Numbered from the stretch's first letter, positions 29,392-39,002 are shown. The stretch: DNA of 64,000 bases from an uncultured Ilyobacter sp. (GCF_963668515.1 NZ_OY764864.1:682001-746000); one strand, 5' to 3'. Program-made: numbers and translations. The notes: generated by a model not told the origin, from the letters alone.

Positions 29392-31179
29392 ATGTCAGAT
29401 AAAAAGCACGTCCTAATTTGTGGAGGTACAGGATGTCTTTCTTCCAAGAGTAGACAAATTGCGGATAATATCAACGCTGTCCTTAAAGAAAAAGGGATGG
29501 AGGATCAAGTAGAGGTAGTATTAACTGGATGTTTTGGTTTCTGTGAAAAGGGTCCAATTGTAAAGATAATGCCTGAAAATACATTCTATGTTGAGGTTAA
29601 GCCTGAGGATGCTGGAAGAATAGTAGAAGAGGATTTAATAAAGGGAGAGAAAATAGAGACTCTACTTTACAGAGATCCAAAAACTGGAAACAGAGTTCAC
29701 GAAGGTGAAAGCATGGAGTTTTATAAAAAGCAGATGAGAATAGCTCTCAGAAACTGTGGTCTTATTAATCCTGAAAATATAGAGGAATACCTAGGTAACA
29801 GAGGTTATATGGCACTAGGAAAATGCCTCAATGAAATGAAACCTCAGGAAGTAATTGACGAGATGAAACTATCAGGTCTTAGAGGAAGAGGTGGGGGAGG
29901 ATTCCCTACTGGTCTTAAATGGCAGTTTGCTGCAAATAATAGTGCAGATCAAAAATATGTTGTATGTAATGCTGACGAGGGAGATCCCGGAGCATTCATG
30001 GACAGATCTATACTTGAAGGAGACCCTCATTCTGTTATAGAGGCTATGGCTATCTGTGGATATTCTACAGGTGCAAGCAAAGGTCTAGTATATATCAGAG
30101 CAGAGTATCCTCTAGCAATCAACAGGCTAAAGAAAGCTATGGATGATGCAAGAGAATATGGACTTTTGGGAAAAAATATTCTTGGATCAGGATTTGATTT
30201 CGATATAGAGATCAAATACGGTGCGGGAGCATTTGTATGTGGAGAGGAAACTGCTCTTATCCATTCCATGGAGGGAGAAAGAGGAGAACCTACATCAAAA
30301 CCTCCTTTCCCAGCTGAATCTGGATACTGGGGGAAACCTACAAACGTCAACAACGTTGAAACTTTTGCCAATATTCCTGAAATTATTTTAAATGGTGGGG
30401 AATGGTTTAAAGGTATCGGAACTGAAAAATCTTCAGGAACAAAAGTTTTTGCTCTTGCTGGTAAAATAAACAATGTAGGACTTGTAGAAGTACCTATGGG
30501 AACTACTTTAAGAGAAGTTATTTTTGAAATTGGTGGAGGAATCTCCAACGGAAAGAAATTTAAGGCTGTTCAAACAGGAGGACCTTCTGGAGGATGTCTT
30601 ACTGAAAGAGACCTAGATACTCCAATTGATTTTGACTCTCTTTTAGCAAAAGGATCTATGATGGGATCTGGTGGAATGATCGTAATGGACGAAGATAACT
30701 GTATGGTTGCAGTTTCTAAATTCTACCTTGAATTTACAGTGGAAGAGTCTTGCGGGAAGTGTACTCCTTGTAGAATAGGTAATACAAGATTGCATGAAAT
30801 TCTTGATAAGATTACAAAAGGTAATGGAACTATGGAAGACCTTGAATTGCTGAAAGAACTTTCTGAGACTATCAAAGATACATCTCTTTGTGGACTCGGA
30901 CAAACGGCTCCAAACCCAATACTATCAACACTTGATCAATTCTGGGATGAATATGTAGCACACGTTGTAGATAAAAAATGTCCTGCTGGGGCTTGTACAG
31001 ATCTTTTACAATACACAATCAATGATAAATGTATCGGATGTACGGCATGTGCTAGAGTATGTCCAGTAAACTGTATAGCTGGTAAGGTAAAACAAAAGCA
31101 TGTCATCGACCAAAGTGTATGTATAAAATGTGGAGCTTGCTATTCTACATGTAAATTTGGAGCTATTGATAGAGGATAA
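29392..31179 (+). CDS. NuoF-like flavin subunit of NAD-linked [FeFe]-hydrogenase (HydB-type)
   Basis: The 595-aa subunit should hold FMN, the NAD(H) site and several clusters. In order it has an N-terminal thioredoxin-like [2Fe-2S] domain (CGGTGC, then TGCFGFCEKGP), the FMN/NAD domain (LRGRGGGGFPTGLKW near residue 163; CNADEGDPGAFMDR), an SLBB segment, the [4Fe-4S] motif ESCGKCTPCRIG, and a C-terminal double ferredoxin (CIGCTACARVCPVNC and CIKCGACYSTCKF). This layout is that of bifurcating HydB proteins, which couple NADH and reduced ferredoxin. It is part of the Rex-linked operon. Confidence 0.95.
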   Translation: MSDKKHVLICGGTGCLSSKSRQIADNINAVLKEKGMEDQVEVVLTGCFGFCEKGPIVKIMPENTFYVEVKPEDAGRIVEEDLIKGEKIETLLYRDPKTGNRVHEGESMEFYKKQMRIALRNCGLINPENIEEYLGNRGYMALGKCLNEMKPQEVIDEMKLSGLRGRGGGGFPTGLKWQFAANNSADQKYVVCNADEGDPGAFMDRSILEGDPHSVIEAMAICGYSTGASKGLVYIRAEYPLAINRLKKAMDDAREYGLLGKNILGSGFDFDIEIKYGAGAFVCGEETALIHSMEGERGEPTSKPPFPAESGYWGKPTNVNNVETFANIPEIILNGGEWFKGIGTEKSSGTKVFALAGKINNVGLVEVPMGTTLREVIFEIGGGISNGKKFKAVQTGGPSGGCLTERDLDTPIDFDSLLAKGSMMGSGGMIVMDEDNCMVAVSKFYLEFTVEESCGKCTPCRIGNTRLHEILDKITKGNGTMEDLELLKELSETIKDTSLCGLGQTAPNPILSTLDQFWDEYVAHVVDKKCPAGACTDLLQYTINDKCIGCTACARVCPVNCIAGKVKQKHVIDQSVCIKCGACYSTCKFGAIDRG

Positions 31180-31223
31180 ATCTTAGTTTTGGAAGACAAA
31201 ATTAAAAGGAGTGAATCGGGCGA

Positions 31224-33002
31224 ATGGAAATGGTAAAGCTTATTATAGATGGAAAAGCAGTAGAAGCGCCTAAAGGTGCAACGATAGTTGCAGCTGCTAA
31301 ATCATTGGGAATAACAATTCCTACTCTTTGTCATCTTCAGATGGGAGAAGTAGGTTATAAAAATGACTGTGCTTCATGTAGAGTCTGTGTGGTAGAGGTA
31401 GAGGGAAGAAGAAACCTTGCACCAGCATGTGCTACACCTGTATATGACGGAATGGTAGTAACCACAAATTCAATGAAGGTAATGCAAAAAAGAAAGACAA
31501 TACTGGAACTTCTTCTTTCTGATCACCCAAAAGACTGTCTTGTTTGTTCGAAAAATGGAGAGTGTGAGCTTCAAGACCTTGCAATGCAATTTGGTGTGAG
31601 AGAGATAAGATTTGCAGGTAAAGAATCTACATATAGACAGGATGTATCACCTTCTATAATCAGAGATATCGATAAATGTATCATGTGTAGAAGATGTGAA
31701 ACTATGTGTAATGTAATACAGACTTGCGGAGTTCTTTCCGGAGTAAACAGAGGATTTGAAGCTGTTGTGGCTCCAGCATTTGAGCAAGATCTAGAAGACA
31801 CTGCATGTACTTACTGTGGACAGTGTGTAGCTGTATGTCCAGTAGGAGCTCTTCATGAAGCTGACCATACATGGCAGCTGGTAAAAGACCTTGCAAACCC
31901 TGCTAAAAAAGTAGTAGTTCAAGTGGCTCCTGCAGTAAGAGTAGCTCTTGGAGAAGAGTTTGGTTATGAACCTGGCACAAATGTTGAAGGTAAGATGATA
32001 GCCGCACTTAGAAAGTTAGGATTTGATATGGTATTTGATACTAACTGGTCAGCTGACCTTACGATAATGGAAGAGGCTTCTGAGCTTATTGACAGAGTAA
32101 CCAAAAAACTGGCTGGAGATGAAGATGTAAAGCTTCCTATCCTTACCTCTTGTTGTCCTGCATGGGTTAAGTTCTTTGAGCACAATTACCCTGATATGCT
32201 AGATGTACCTTCTACAGCTAAATCTCCTCAACAGATGTTTGGTGCTATCGCTAAAAATGTTTGGGCAAAGGAAGAGGGAATTGATAAAAAGGACCTTATA
32301 GTTGTATCTATAATGCCTTGTCTTGCAAAGAAATACGAGGCCTCTAGAAAGGAATTCGCTGATAAAGACGGAAATCCTGATGTAGACTATTCTATCTCCA
32401 CAAGAGAGTTAGCAAAGCTTATAAAGCAAGCAAACATCAACTTTAAAGGTCTGGATGATGAAGAAGTAGATAATCCTCTAGGAAGCTACACAGGAGCCGG
32501 AGTAATATTCGGTAGAACTGGAGGAGTTATAGAGGCAGCAACAAGAACTGCATATGAATGGATTACAGGAGATACTTTAGAGTCTGTAGACTTTAATGTA
32601 TTGAGAGGAATGGAATCTGTAAGAGTAGCAGAGGTTTCTATTCCTGGATTAGATGAAAAGTTAGGTTCTAAGTTTAGAATCGGAATCGCTCATGGTCTTG
32701 GATCTGCTAGAGAACTTTTGGATAAGATCAGATCAGGAGAAGAAACAGTACATGCTATAGAGATTATGGCTTGTAAAGGTGGATGTGTAGGTGGAGGTGG
32801 ACAGCCTTACCACCACGGAGATTTTGGAGTAATAGAGAAAAGGACAGCTGGGCTGAATTCTATAGATGAGGGTAAAGAGCTCAGAAAATCACATGAAAAT
32901 CCTTATATTAAGGAACTTTATGAGAAGCACTTAGGTAAGCCCATGAGCCACAAGGCACATGATCTATTACACACAGAGTATTTCCCAAAACGTAAAATGT
33001 AA
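31224..33002 (+). CDS. [FeFe]-hydrogenase catalytic subunit of the NAD-linked complex (HydA-type)
   Basis: The 592-aa subunit makes or uses H2. The N-terminus is a [2Fe-2S] domain (CHLQMGEVGYKNDCASCRVCVV) followed by the His-Cys3 cluster segment (DHPKDCLVCSKNGECELQ). Two [4Fe-4S] motifs follow (CIMCRRCETMCN; CTYCGQCVAVCPVGAL). The H-cluster motifs are complete: TSCCPAW near residue 308, MPCLAKKYE near 363 and MACKGGCVGGGGQP near 514. The small-subunit domain is at the end. The start is ATG 31224, with AAGGAG 11 nt upstream. A strong terminator ends the operon. Confidence 0.96.
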   Translation: MEMVKLIIDGKAVEAPKGATIVAAAKSLGITIPTLCHLQMGEVGYKNDCASCRVCVVEVEGRRNLAPACATPVYDGMVVTTNSMKVMQKRKTILELLLSDHPKDCLVCSKNGECELQDLAMQFGVREIRFAGKESTYRQDVSPSIIRDIDKCIMCRRCETMCNVIQTCGVLSGVNRGFEAVVAPAFEQDLEDTACTYCGQCVAVCPVGALHEADHTWQLVKDLANPAKKVVVQVAPAVRVALGEEFGYEPGTNVEGKMIAALRKLGFDMVFDTNWSADLTIMEEASELIDRVTKKLAGDEDVKLPILTSCCPAWVKFFEHNYPDMLDVPSTAKSPQQMFGAIAKNVWAKEEGIDKKDLIVVSIMPCLAKKYEASRKEFADKDGNPDVDYSISTRELAKLIKQANINFKGLDDEEVDNPLGSYTGAGVIFGRTGGVIEAATRTAYEWITGDTLESVDFNVLRGMESVRVAEVSIPGLDEKLGSKFRIGIAHGLGSARELLDKIRSGEETVHAIEIMACKGGCVGGGGQPYHHGDFGVIEKRTAGLNSIDEGKELRKSHENPYIKELYEKHLGKPMSHKAHDLLHTEYFPKRKM

Positions 33003-33010
33003 ATTTTTGA

Positions 33011-33039
33011 GGCAGCGGATATTATCCGCTGCCTTTTTT
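33011..33039 (+). terminator. Terminator of the hydrogenase operon
   Basis: A perfect 10-bp GC-rich stem (33011-33020 with 33024-33033) with loop ATT is followed by six T. Confidence 0.92.
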
Positions 33040-33191
33040 CTTTTGTAGTGAGGCAGCTAGCACAGATTGAAATGTTAAAATCAGTCAGAGAACTTTTAGA
33101 TATATCATATTTAAAATATTTAAAAAAAATAAGCTAGTGAATAAAAAATAAGATATAATGGGGAAGAGTACATTTATTTAGGGAGGGCGAT

Positions 33192-33866
33192 GTGAAAGTA
33201 TTAATAGTTGAAGATGATCTTGAAATACAACAGTTGGTGAGTTATTTTTTCAGCAAAGAAGGTTATGAAGTAGAAACTGCCTCAGATGGATTAGATGGTC
33301 TCAGGTTTTTAAAAAAATTCAAGCCTGAATTAGTAATATTAGATATTATGCTACCTAGTTTAGATGGGAAAAATTTTACCAAAATAGTAAGAGAACTTCC
33401 AGAAGAGTATGGCAACCCGGTTATCATAATGCTGACTGCCAAAACAGAGATAGAAGATGTCCTAGAAGGTCTCGAAATAGGTGCCAATGATTATATGAAA
33501 AAACCTTTTGATCCTAGGGAACTTATACTCAGGTCTAAAAAATTCTTGAATAATGGAGAGAAGGCATCCAAAAAATATATCTTCAAAAGTGTAGTAGTAG
33601 ATGATGATCGGCACCTTGTGACTGAAGATGAAATAGAGATAGAACTTTCCAAAAAAGAATATGATCTTTTGCATCTTCTCATAAGAAATAAAGGGCTGGT
33701 TCTTTCTAGGGAAAAGATTCTGGATAAGGTGTGGAATACCAGCTATTACGCAGGGGATAGATCTGTAGATATATATATATCCAAACTGAGGGAGAAGATA
33801 GTTAGTATTTCTAAAAATATAAAAACAGTGAAAGGAGTTGGCTACAAATTAGAAGAAAAGAGATAA
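33192..33866 (+). CDS. OmpR/PhoB-family response regulator
   Basis: The 224-aa protein has a receiver domain with acidic pocket ED (residues 7-9), phosphoacceptor Asp51 (VILDIMLP), the switch T in MLTAK and a final KPFDPREL. A winged-helix DNA-binding domain follows (about 130-224: LSKKEYDLLHLLIRNKGLVLSREKIL ... SVDIYISKLREK). The GTG start at 33192 follows GGGAGG (33181-33186). A TATAAT at 33154-33159 may be its -10. The cognate sensor kinase overlaps its 3' end or follows it closely. Confidence 0.93.
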   Translation: MKVLIVEDDLEIQQLVSYFFSKEGYEVETASDGLDGLRFLKKFKPELVILDIMLPSLDGKNFTKIVRELPEEYGNPVIIMLTAKTEIEDVLEGLEIGANDYMKKPFDPRELILRSKKFLNNGEKASKKYIFKSVVVDDDRHLVTEDEIEIELSKKEYDLLHLLIRNKGLVLSREKILDKVWNTSYYAGDRSVDIYISKLREKIVSISKNIKTVKGVGYKLEEKR

Positions 33867-35539
33867 TAACGCTTATCTTGATCTTTTTCCTTGAAATATT
33901 CTTTGTAAAAGTAAATATGAGCAGAGTGTCAACTCTCTATGAGGAAGTTGCTAAAAAGACCCTGAGGGAGGATGCCATTCTAATAAAAAATATTGCTAGG
34001 AATAACTCGCGGGAGGATTTTCAGGACATATTCGAGAGTGTGGAAAAGAGATTTACATTGATAGATGCAAATGGGGTAGTAGTATACGATTCAGAGAAAT
34101 ATGAAGAGGAGTCAACCATGGAAAATCATGGGACAAGACCTGAGGTTATAGAGGCCCTTAAAGAAGGACAGGGTTTTAATGTGAGGGAGAGTGAAACCCT
34201 AGGAGAACTCCTTGCATATTATGCTATGCCATACACTGATGAGAATGGAGAAAACTACGTAATAAGAGTTGCCAGGGGATATGATTCAGATTATAATAAT
34301 ATCAGAAATATTCTTACAGGACAGATAATATTTTTTATTATTCTAAATATATTTATTCACTTTAGCTATAAAAATTATCTAAAACGACATCTGTTTAACA
34401 AGGTGGATGAGATAAGAGAGGCTTTAGAAACTGGAATTGAAGTAACTGAAATATATTCTAAAGGTGATATGTGGCTCGTGGAATTTTGGAAAGTTGTCCA
34501 GTCTTGGCAGAGTGAGAACATAAAAAACTTGGGAAAAGTTAATTTGGAAAAACAGATACTGAGGCGGGTAATATCCTCAGTGGATATGTCAATTGTTCTC
34601 ATAAATGCCAATATGGAGGTAATCCTAAAAAATGAATCACTGAATTATCTTTACAATTTTTCCCAGGGAGGGCACTATTACCAGGGAATGAAATATATAG
34701 AGATCATAAATGTGGTAAGAAAAGCCATAGATGAAAAAAAGGACATCAAAGAAGATGTGTATATTTCCAAATTAAAAAAATATCTGGTAATAGGAGTAAA
34801 ATATCTTGAATTTAGAAATCAGTTTATTATAACTATAAAAGATGTAACCAGAAATCGTGAAATGATGGAGGTGCAGAGAAACTTTATTAGCAATATAAGT
34901 CATGAACTCAAAACCCCATTGACCAATATCAAAGGTTATCTCATAGCATTAGAAGATGCCCCTGAGGTGATGAGGGGTAATTTTTTGAAAATTGTAAAAA
35001 ATAATGTGGATAAATTGGAAAACATAACCATGGATTTTTTGAATATATCCAAAATAGAGAATTCTAAGGTTCTTAACCTTGCACCGGTTTCCTTTGGAAA
35101 AATACAGGAAGAGATAGAAAAAGTGCTTTCTCAGTATATAAGATCAAAAGAAGCTGAAATAATATATTCGATAAATCTCCTAGGTGCCGACGACTATATG
35201 AGGGTGGATTTTGATAAGCTGACCACTATACTGAAAAACCTCATAGAAAATGCCATAATTTATAATGATAAAAAACCTGTCATAAAGGTTGAGATAAAGG
35301 AGATCTATGACAGGTATAAGATAGTCATAGAGGACAATGGATTAGGTATACCAGAAAAGGATATAGAAAATATTTTTGAGAGGTTTTACCGTGTGGATAA
35401 AGCGAGAACTAGTAATGTAGCCGGGACAGGGCTAGGTCTTCCAATAGTTGCAGAACTTGTGGAAATCTGCGGTGGAAAGATAGAAGTGGAATCAAAAGAG
35501 GGAAAAGGAAGTGTTTTCAGGTTTTCAATGTTAAAATAA
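33848..35539 (+). CDS. Membrane sensor histidine kinase
   Basis: The protein has an N-terminal membrane helix, an extracytoplasmic sensing region of about 120 aa, a second helix (GQIIFFIILNIFIHFSY), a PAS-like region (SVDMSIVLINANMEVILKN), HisKA with the phospho-His in ISNISHELKTPLTNIKGY, and HATPase_c (LIENAIIYN, EDNGLGIPEKDIENIFERFYR, GTGLGLPIVAEL). It is PhoR-like in layout. The first ATG/GTG/TTG in frame is TTG 33878, inside the first helix and without a ribosome site. An ATT at 33848, preceded by AAAGGAG (about 33832-33838), would give a normal basic N-terminus (RRKEIITLILIFF), so it is listed as the probable start. It is the partner of the response regulator upstream. Confidence 0.85.
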   Translation: MRRKEIITLILIFFLEIFFVKVNMSRVSTLYEEVAKKTLREDAILIKNIARNNSREDFQDIFESVEKRFTLIDANGVVVYDSEKYEEESTMENHGTRPEVIEALKEGQGFNVRESETLGELLAYYAMPYTDENGENYVIRVARGYDSDYNNIRNILTGQIIFFIILNIFIHFSYKNYLKRHLFNKVDEIREALETGIEVTEIYSKGDMWLVEFWKVVQSWQSENIKNLGKVNLEKQILRRVISSVDMSIVLINANMEVILKNESLNYLYNFSQGGHYYQGMKYIEIINVVRKAIDEKKDIKEDVYISKLKKYLVIGVKYLEFRNQFIITIKDVTRNREMMEVQRNFISNISHELKTPLTNIKGYLIALEDAPEVMRGNFLKIVKNNVDKLENITMDFLNISKIENSKVLNLAPVSFGKIQEEIEKVLSQYIRSKEAEIIYSINLLGADDYMRVDFDKLTTILKNLIENAIIYNDKKPVIKVEIKEIYDRYKIVIEDNGLGIPEKDIENIFERFYRVDKARTSNVAGTGLGLPIVAELVEICGGKIEVESKEGKGSVFRFSMLK

Positions 35540-35540
35540 G

Positions 35541-35577
35541 GTATCTGCAGTTTTTAATTGCAGATACTTTTATTTTT
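35541..35577 (+). terminator. Terminator of the two-component operon
   Basis: A 9-bp stem (35541-35549 with 35559-35567) and a 9-nt loop are followed by a T-rich tail. Bases 35578-35674 hold nothing recognisable. Confidence 0.8.
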
Positions 35578-35674
35578 AGAAAAAAGATTTGGATTTAAGA
35601 GCTAGAGGTTCCATGATATAAAAAGGACTTTAAAAGTAGACAACACTATGGTAATAATAGTAATATATAATTAT

Positions 35675-36220
35675 ATTAAATAGCTCAAGTTGCTATTTGG
35701 AAGAAATTCAGATAAATTACTGAATTTATCTGAATATTAGAGTCAAAAGATTTTGTCACGAATGGACACTAATAAAAGATAGGGAAATTAACACGAATAA
35801 GGACAAAAGCTTTTGGTCACAGAGAAAAGAAGAGAGTATCACGGAGGAGAGCGATATTAAAGTCAAAAGATTTTATCACGAATGAACACCAATAAAAGAT
35901 AGGGAAATTAACACGAATAATAACAAAATCTTTTGGTCACAGAGGACACTGAGAAAAAAATAAAGTTTCACAGAGAAGATTTTTTGAATTTTCAAGTCGC
36001 AGGGCTTATACAGGAAAGAGCCTGTACTCAGCCGTCCTACAGAATAAGTTCCACAGGGGACCGAGGACTGTAGCTCATAAAGGCGTTAAAAGAAATATCT
36101 ACTCACTAGACGTTTGAAAATTCTTGAACTTTTGGTTACTTTTCTTTCAAGAGAAAAGTAACGAATTCTTATAAATTCAATACTTTAATTTAAAATAAAG
36201 GCATCAACTTAGTTTAAATT
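35675..36220 (+). repeat. Modular dispersed repeat, copy A
   Basis: This non-coding element is about 546 bp. It begins with a diverged terminal repeat (AAGTTGCTA near 35688-35696) and ends with its complement (CAACTTAG at about 36205-36212). Inside are a perfect 13-bp hairpin (35706-35718 with 35723-35735), two 120-bp tandem units (starting 35741 and 35861), a middle cassette (about 35985-36125) shared with copy D, and a perfect 11-bp hairpin with a 6-nt loop (36135-36162). Each tandem unit holds palindromic CAAAAGATTTTG or CAAAAGCTTTTG cores plus the phrases CACGAAT and TCACAGAG. No long open frame. It ends one base before the ribosome site of the next gene. Confidence 0.85.
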
Positions 36221-36233
36221 TGAGGAGGGTCTA

Positions 36234-36923
36234 ATGACATCCCAACAATACGAGAAATTTATGAAAATAAGAGAGAGGTTCAGGAGAGAAGTAGATAAAT
36301 ACAGGGAAAATTACCCTGAGTTTGCAAAGGATCTTTTGAAAAGATATGAACAGGAAGAAAGTGGCATGAGGGCATTTGTCTATAATGAAAAACTTGACTA
36401 TTTAGGAAAGAATGATAGCATAAAGTATGTGTGGGTAACAGACAACCCCGGGTTCAAAGAAAGCAAACAGAATAAATATGCTGTGGGTATATCTGGTAAA
36501 ACCGGAAAAAATTTCATGGAAAAAAATGGATTTGTAAAGGATTTTGACAGAGAGGTAATTGTTCTGAACAAGAGTTTTGTGCATACAAAAGTAACCTCAG
36601 AACTTGGTAAGTTTGATTTATACAGGGATATTTTTCTAGAGAATCAGAAGTTCATGGGTCAGTTGGCCTGTCATTTACAGAAGCTGTTTGGCTGTGATAT
36701 GTGGATACTTGGGACTTCAAATTTGAATAAAATTTTTAAAGGCTTCCGAGAAACGATGGAGACAAATGGAGAATTTAATAATATATATTTTTATTATCAT
36801 TTTTCTCAGGGGCAGTTTAAGAAGGCCTATAACAGGAAAAAGAACGAATTGATGAACCAGGATCCAAAGGAAATATGTAAAATTATTGGAATAGAGAATA
36901 GAAATAAATTATTCAAGAGGTGA
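36234..36923 (+). CDS. Unknown protein, possibly uracil-DNA-glycosylase-like fold
   Basis: The 229-aa protein starts at ATG 36234 with GAGGAGGG at 36222-36228. An N-terminal helical stretch (about 1-55) is followed by segments that recall the UDG superfamily: VWVTDNPGFKESKQN with AVGISGKTGKNFM (compare the G-x-x-PG loop), VLNKSFVHT and YYHFSQGQFKKAY (compare the H-P-S loop). The catalytic residues of known UDG families are not clearly present, so the assignment is only a fold guess. It lies between repeat copy A and pepF, 6 bp before pepF. Confidence 0.4.
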   Translation: MTSQQYEKFMKIRERFRREVDKYRENYPEFAKDLLKRYEQEESGMRAFVYNEKLDYLGKNDSIKYVWVTDNPGFKESKQNKYAVGISGKTGKNFMEKNGFVKDFDREVIVLNKSFVHTKVTSELGKFDLYRDIFLENQKFMGQLACHLQKLFGCDMWILGTSNLNKIFKGFRETMETNGEFNNIYFYYHFSQGQFKKAYNRKKNELMNQDPKEICKIIGIENRNKLFKR

Positions 36924-36929
36924 TCGAAG

Positions 36930-38918
36930 ATGAGAAAAAGACTCCTTATACTTGCACTGATAACAGTCTTTGGAATAGCAGGACATGCTTATATAAGTGG
37001 TAAACATATAGAAAAGTTGTCAAAAGAAAAAACTAATGAAAAATTATCGAAGGAAGAAAAAGAAGGAGTGGTAGAGTTGGTAAAGGAAGATAAAGCACTG
37101 AAAAGAGAAGATATAGACCAGAAATATAAATGGAATCTTAACGACATATATGAAAACTGGGGAGAATGGGAGGCTGATTTGATAAGAGCGAAAGAACTCA
37201 TGGAAGAGATCCCAAAGTATAGGGGGAAAATAAAAAACGATCCCAAGGCTTTTTCTGAGCTTGTGGCAATGGAAAATGAACTGTCTAAAATAACAGATGA
37301 AATATATCTGTACCCTTATCTCATGAGGGACCTTGATTCTACAGATGAAGTAGCGTCAAAAAAATTACAAGAGATAATGGCTATTTATACAAAGTACAGT
37401 GCCACTGTGGCATGGATAAATCCAGAGATTTTAGAAGTTCCAAAGGAAACCATGACAAAATGGATAAATGAAAACAAGGAACTAGAAGAGCACAGGTTTC
37501 ATATTATGGAACTCTACAGACTTCAGGGGCATGTTTTAGATGCAGAAAAGGAAAAACTTCTTTCCTACTATGGGCAGTTTATGGGAGCACCAGGGGATAT
37601 ATACAAGGAACTGACCACTTCTGATATAAAGTGGAATGAGATAGAACTTTCTACTGGTGAAAAAACAAAGGTTACAAATGCAGTATATTCTAAAATATTG
37701 TCTACAAATAAAAATCAGGGGGATAGAAAGAAAGCCTTTGAGGCCCTCTATACAGCTTATGCAGACAATGAGAACACCTATGCGGCAATATACCGTTCTA
37801 TCCTTCAGAAAAGCAATGCCACTGTCCAGGCAAGGGGTTATGATTCTACTCTGGCTAAGGCTTTAGAGGGAAATAATATTCCTGTGGAAGTATATGAAAA
37901 TCTCATAAAGGTTACCAGAAAAAATACACAGCCTCTTCAGAGATACGTGAACTTAAGAAAAAAACTACTTGGACTAGAGGAATACCACTATTATGACAAT
38001 CAGATAACCTTGGTAGATTATAACAGAGAGTTTGAATACGATGAGGCAAAGGAACTTGTTCTAAAATCTGTGGCTCCATTAGGAGATGAATATGTAAAAG
38101 GAATGGAAAAAGCTGTCAGCCAAGGTTGGCTAGATGTCTATGAAACTCCAAATAAAAGAAGCGGGGCCTATTCTCTGGGAATCTACGGAGTGCACCCCTA
38201 TATGCTTTTAAATTACAACGGAACCTTAGACTCTGTCTTTACCTTAGGCCATGAGCTAGGGCACACTATGCACACCATGCTTTCTAGTGAAAATCAGCCT
38301 TACTCTACTCACGGGTATACTATTTTCGTGGCAGAGGTTGCATCTACATTTAATGAGAGACTCCTTTTAGACAACATGTTAAAAAATACCAAGGATCCAT
38401 TAGAAAGGATAACCCTCATAGAACAGTCACTGGGCAATGTGGTTGGGACCTACTTTATACAGACACTATTTGCAGACTATGAATATCAGGTGCACAAAAT
38501 AGTGGAAAATGGCGGAGCGATAACACCGGATATTTTAAGTGGGATAATGGATCAGTTATTTAAAGATTATTTTGGTGACACAGTTGCCATAGATGAACTT
38601 CAGAAAATAATATGGGCGAGAATACCTCACTTTTATAACTCCCCTTATTATGTGTATCAGTATGCTACCTGTTTTGCATCCTCTGCAGTTCTTCATGACA
38701 GAATAACCAATGAAAAATACAGCAAAGATGAAAGAGAAGAGGCTCTAAACAGATATCTAGACCTTTTGAAATCAGGAGGAAGTGACCATCCTATGAATCA
38801 GCTTAAAAAGGCCGGCGTTGATCTCACTGAGACTGAAACTATAGAGGCTGTGTCTAAAGACATGAACGCACTTCTAGATATTCTAGAAAAAGAGATGGAA
38901 AACCTAGGTAAAAAATAA
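36930..38918 (+). CDS. pepF: Oligoendopeptidase F, M3B family, with N-terminal signal/anchor segment
   Basis: The 662-aa zinc endopeptidase has active-site HELGH at residues 441-445 (TLGHELGHTMHTML) and the third ligand Glu in FVAEVASTFNERLLLD. The usual PepF N-terminus (KYKWNLNDIYENWGEWEADL) is preceded by an extra piece of about 65 residues. That piece has a hydrophobic segment (LLILALITVFGIAGHAYI) followed by a lysine/glutamate-rich linker, so the enzyme is likely exported to, or anchored in, the periplasm. The UDG-like gene ends 6 bp upstream. A strong terminator follows, then repeat copy B. Confidence 0.93.
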   Translation: MRKRLLILALITVFGIAGHAYISGKHIEKLSKEKTNEKLSKEEKEGVVELVKEDKALKREDIDQKYKWNLNDIYENWGEWEADLIRAKELMEEIPKYRGKIKNDPKAFSELVAMENELSKITDEIYLYPYLMRDLDSTDEVASKKLQEIMAIYTKYSATVAWINPEILEVPKETMTKWINENKELEEHRFHIMELYRLQGHVLDAEKEKLLSYYGQFMGAPGDIYKELTTSDIKWNEIELSTGEKTKVTNAVYSKILSTNKNQGDRKKAFEALYTAYADNENTYAAIYRSILQKSNATVQARGYDSTLAKALEGNNIPVEVYENLIKVTRKNTQPLQRYVNLRKKLLGLEEYHYYDNQITLVDYNREFEYDEAKELVLKSVAPLGDEYVKGMEKAVSQGWLDVYETPNKRSGAYSLGIYGVHPYMLLNYNGTLDSVFTLGHELGHTMHTMLSSENQPYSTHGYTIFVAEVASTFNERLLLDNMLKNTKDPLERITLIEQSLGNVVGTYFIQTLFADYEYQVHKIVENGGAITPDILSGIMDQLFKDYFGDTVAIDELQKIIWARIPHFYNSPYYVYQYATCFASSAVLHDRITNEKYSKDEREEALNRYLDLLKSGGSDHPMNQLKKAGVDLTETETIEAVSKDMNALLDILEKEMENLGKK

Positions 38919-38934
38919 AAACATCAGAAATTAT

Positions 38935-38984
38935 AAAAATAATCCAGAGTCTGGCTTTGTCTGCCGTTGCTCTGGATTATTTTT
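38935..38984 (+). terminator. Terminator after pepF
   Basis: A 15-bp stem (38935-38949 with 38970-38984) and a 20-nt loop end in a T run. Confidence 0.85.
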
Positions 38985-39002
38985 ATGGAAAAATTTATAA
39001 TT

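Noticed and set aside
30027..30548. 173-codon minus-strand frame opposite the HydB-type gene
   Set aside because: The plus-strand hydrogenase subunit is unmistakable; the antisense frame has no ribosome site or family features.
35741..35980. Tandem units in the repeats as a CRISPR array
   Set aside because: Only two units of 120 bp that are similar along their whole length; there are no short repeats with unique spacers and no cas genes.
36000..36170. Short translated phrases in the repeats (FWLLFFQEK-like) as a real protein
   Set aside because: Frames are broken by stops, lack ribosome sites and differ between copies; the signal is in the DNA or RNA, not in a peptide.
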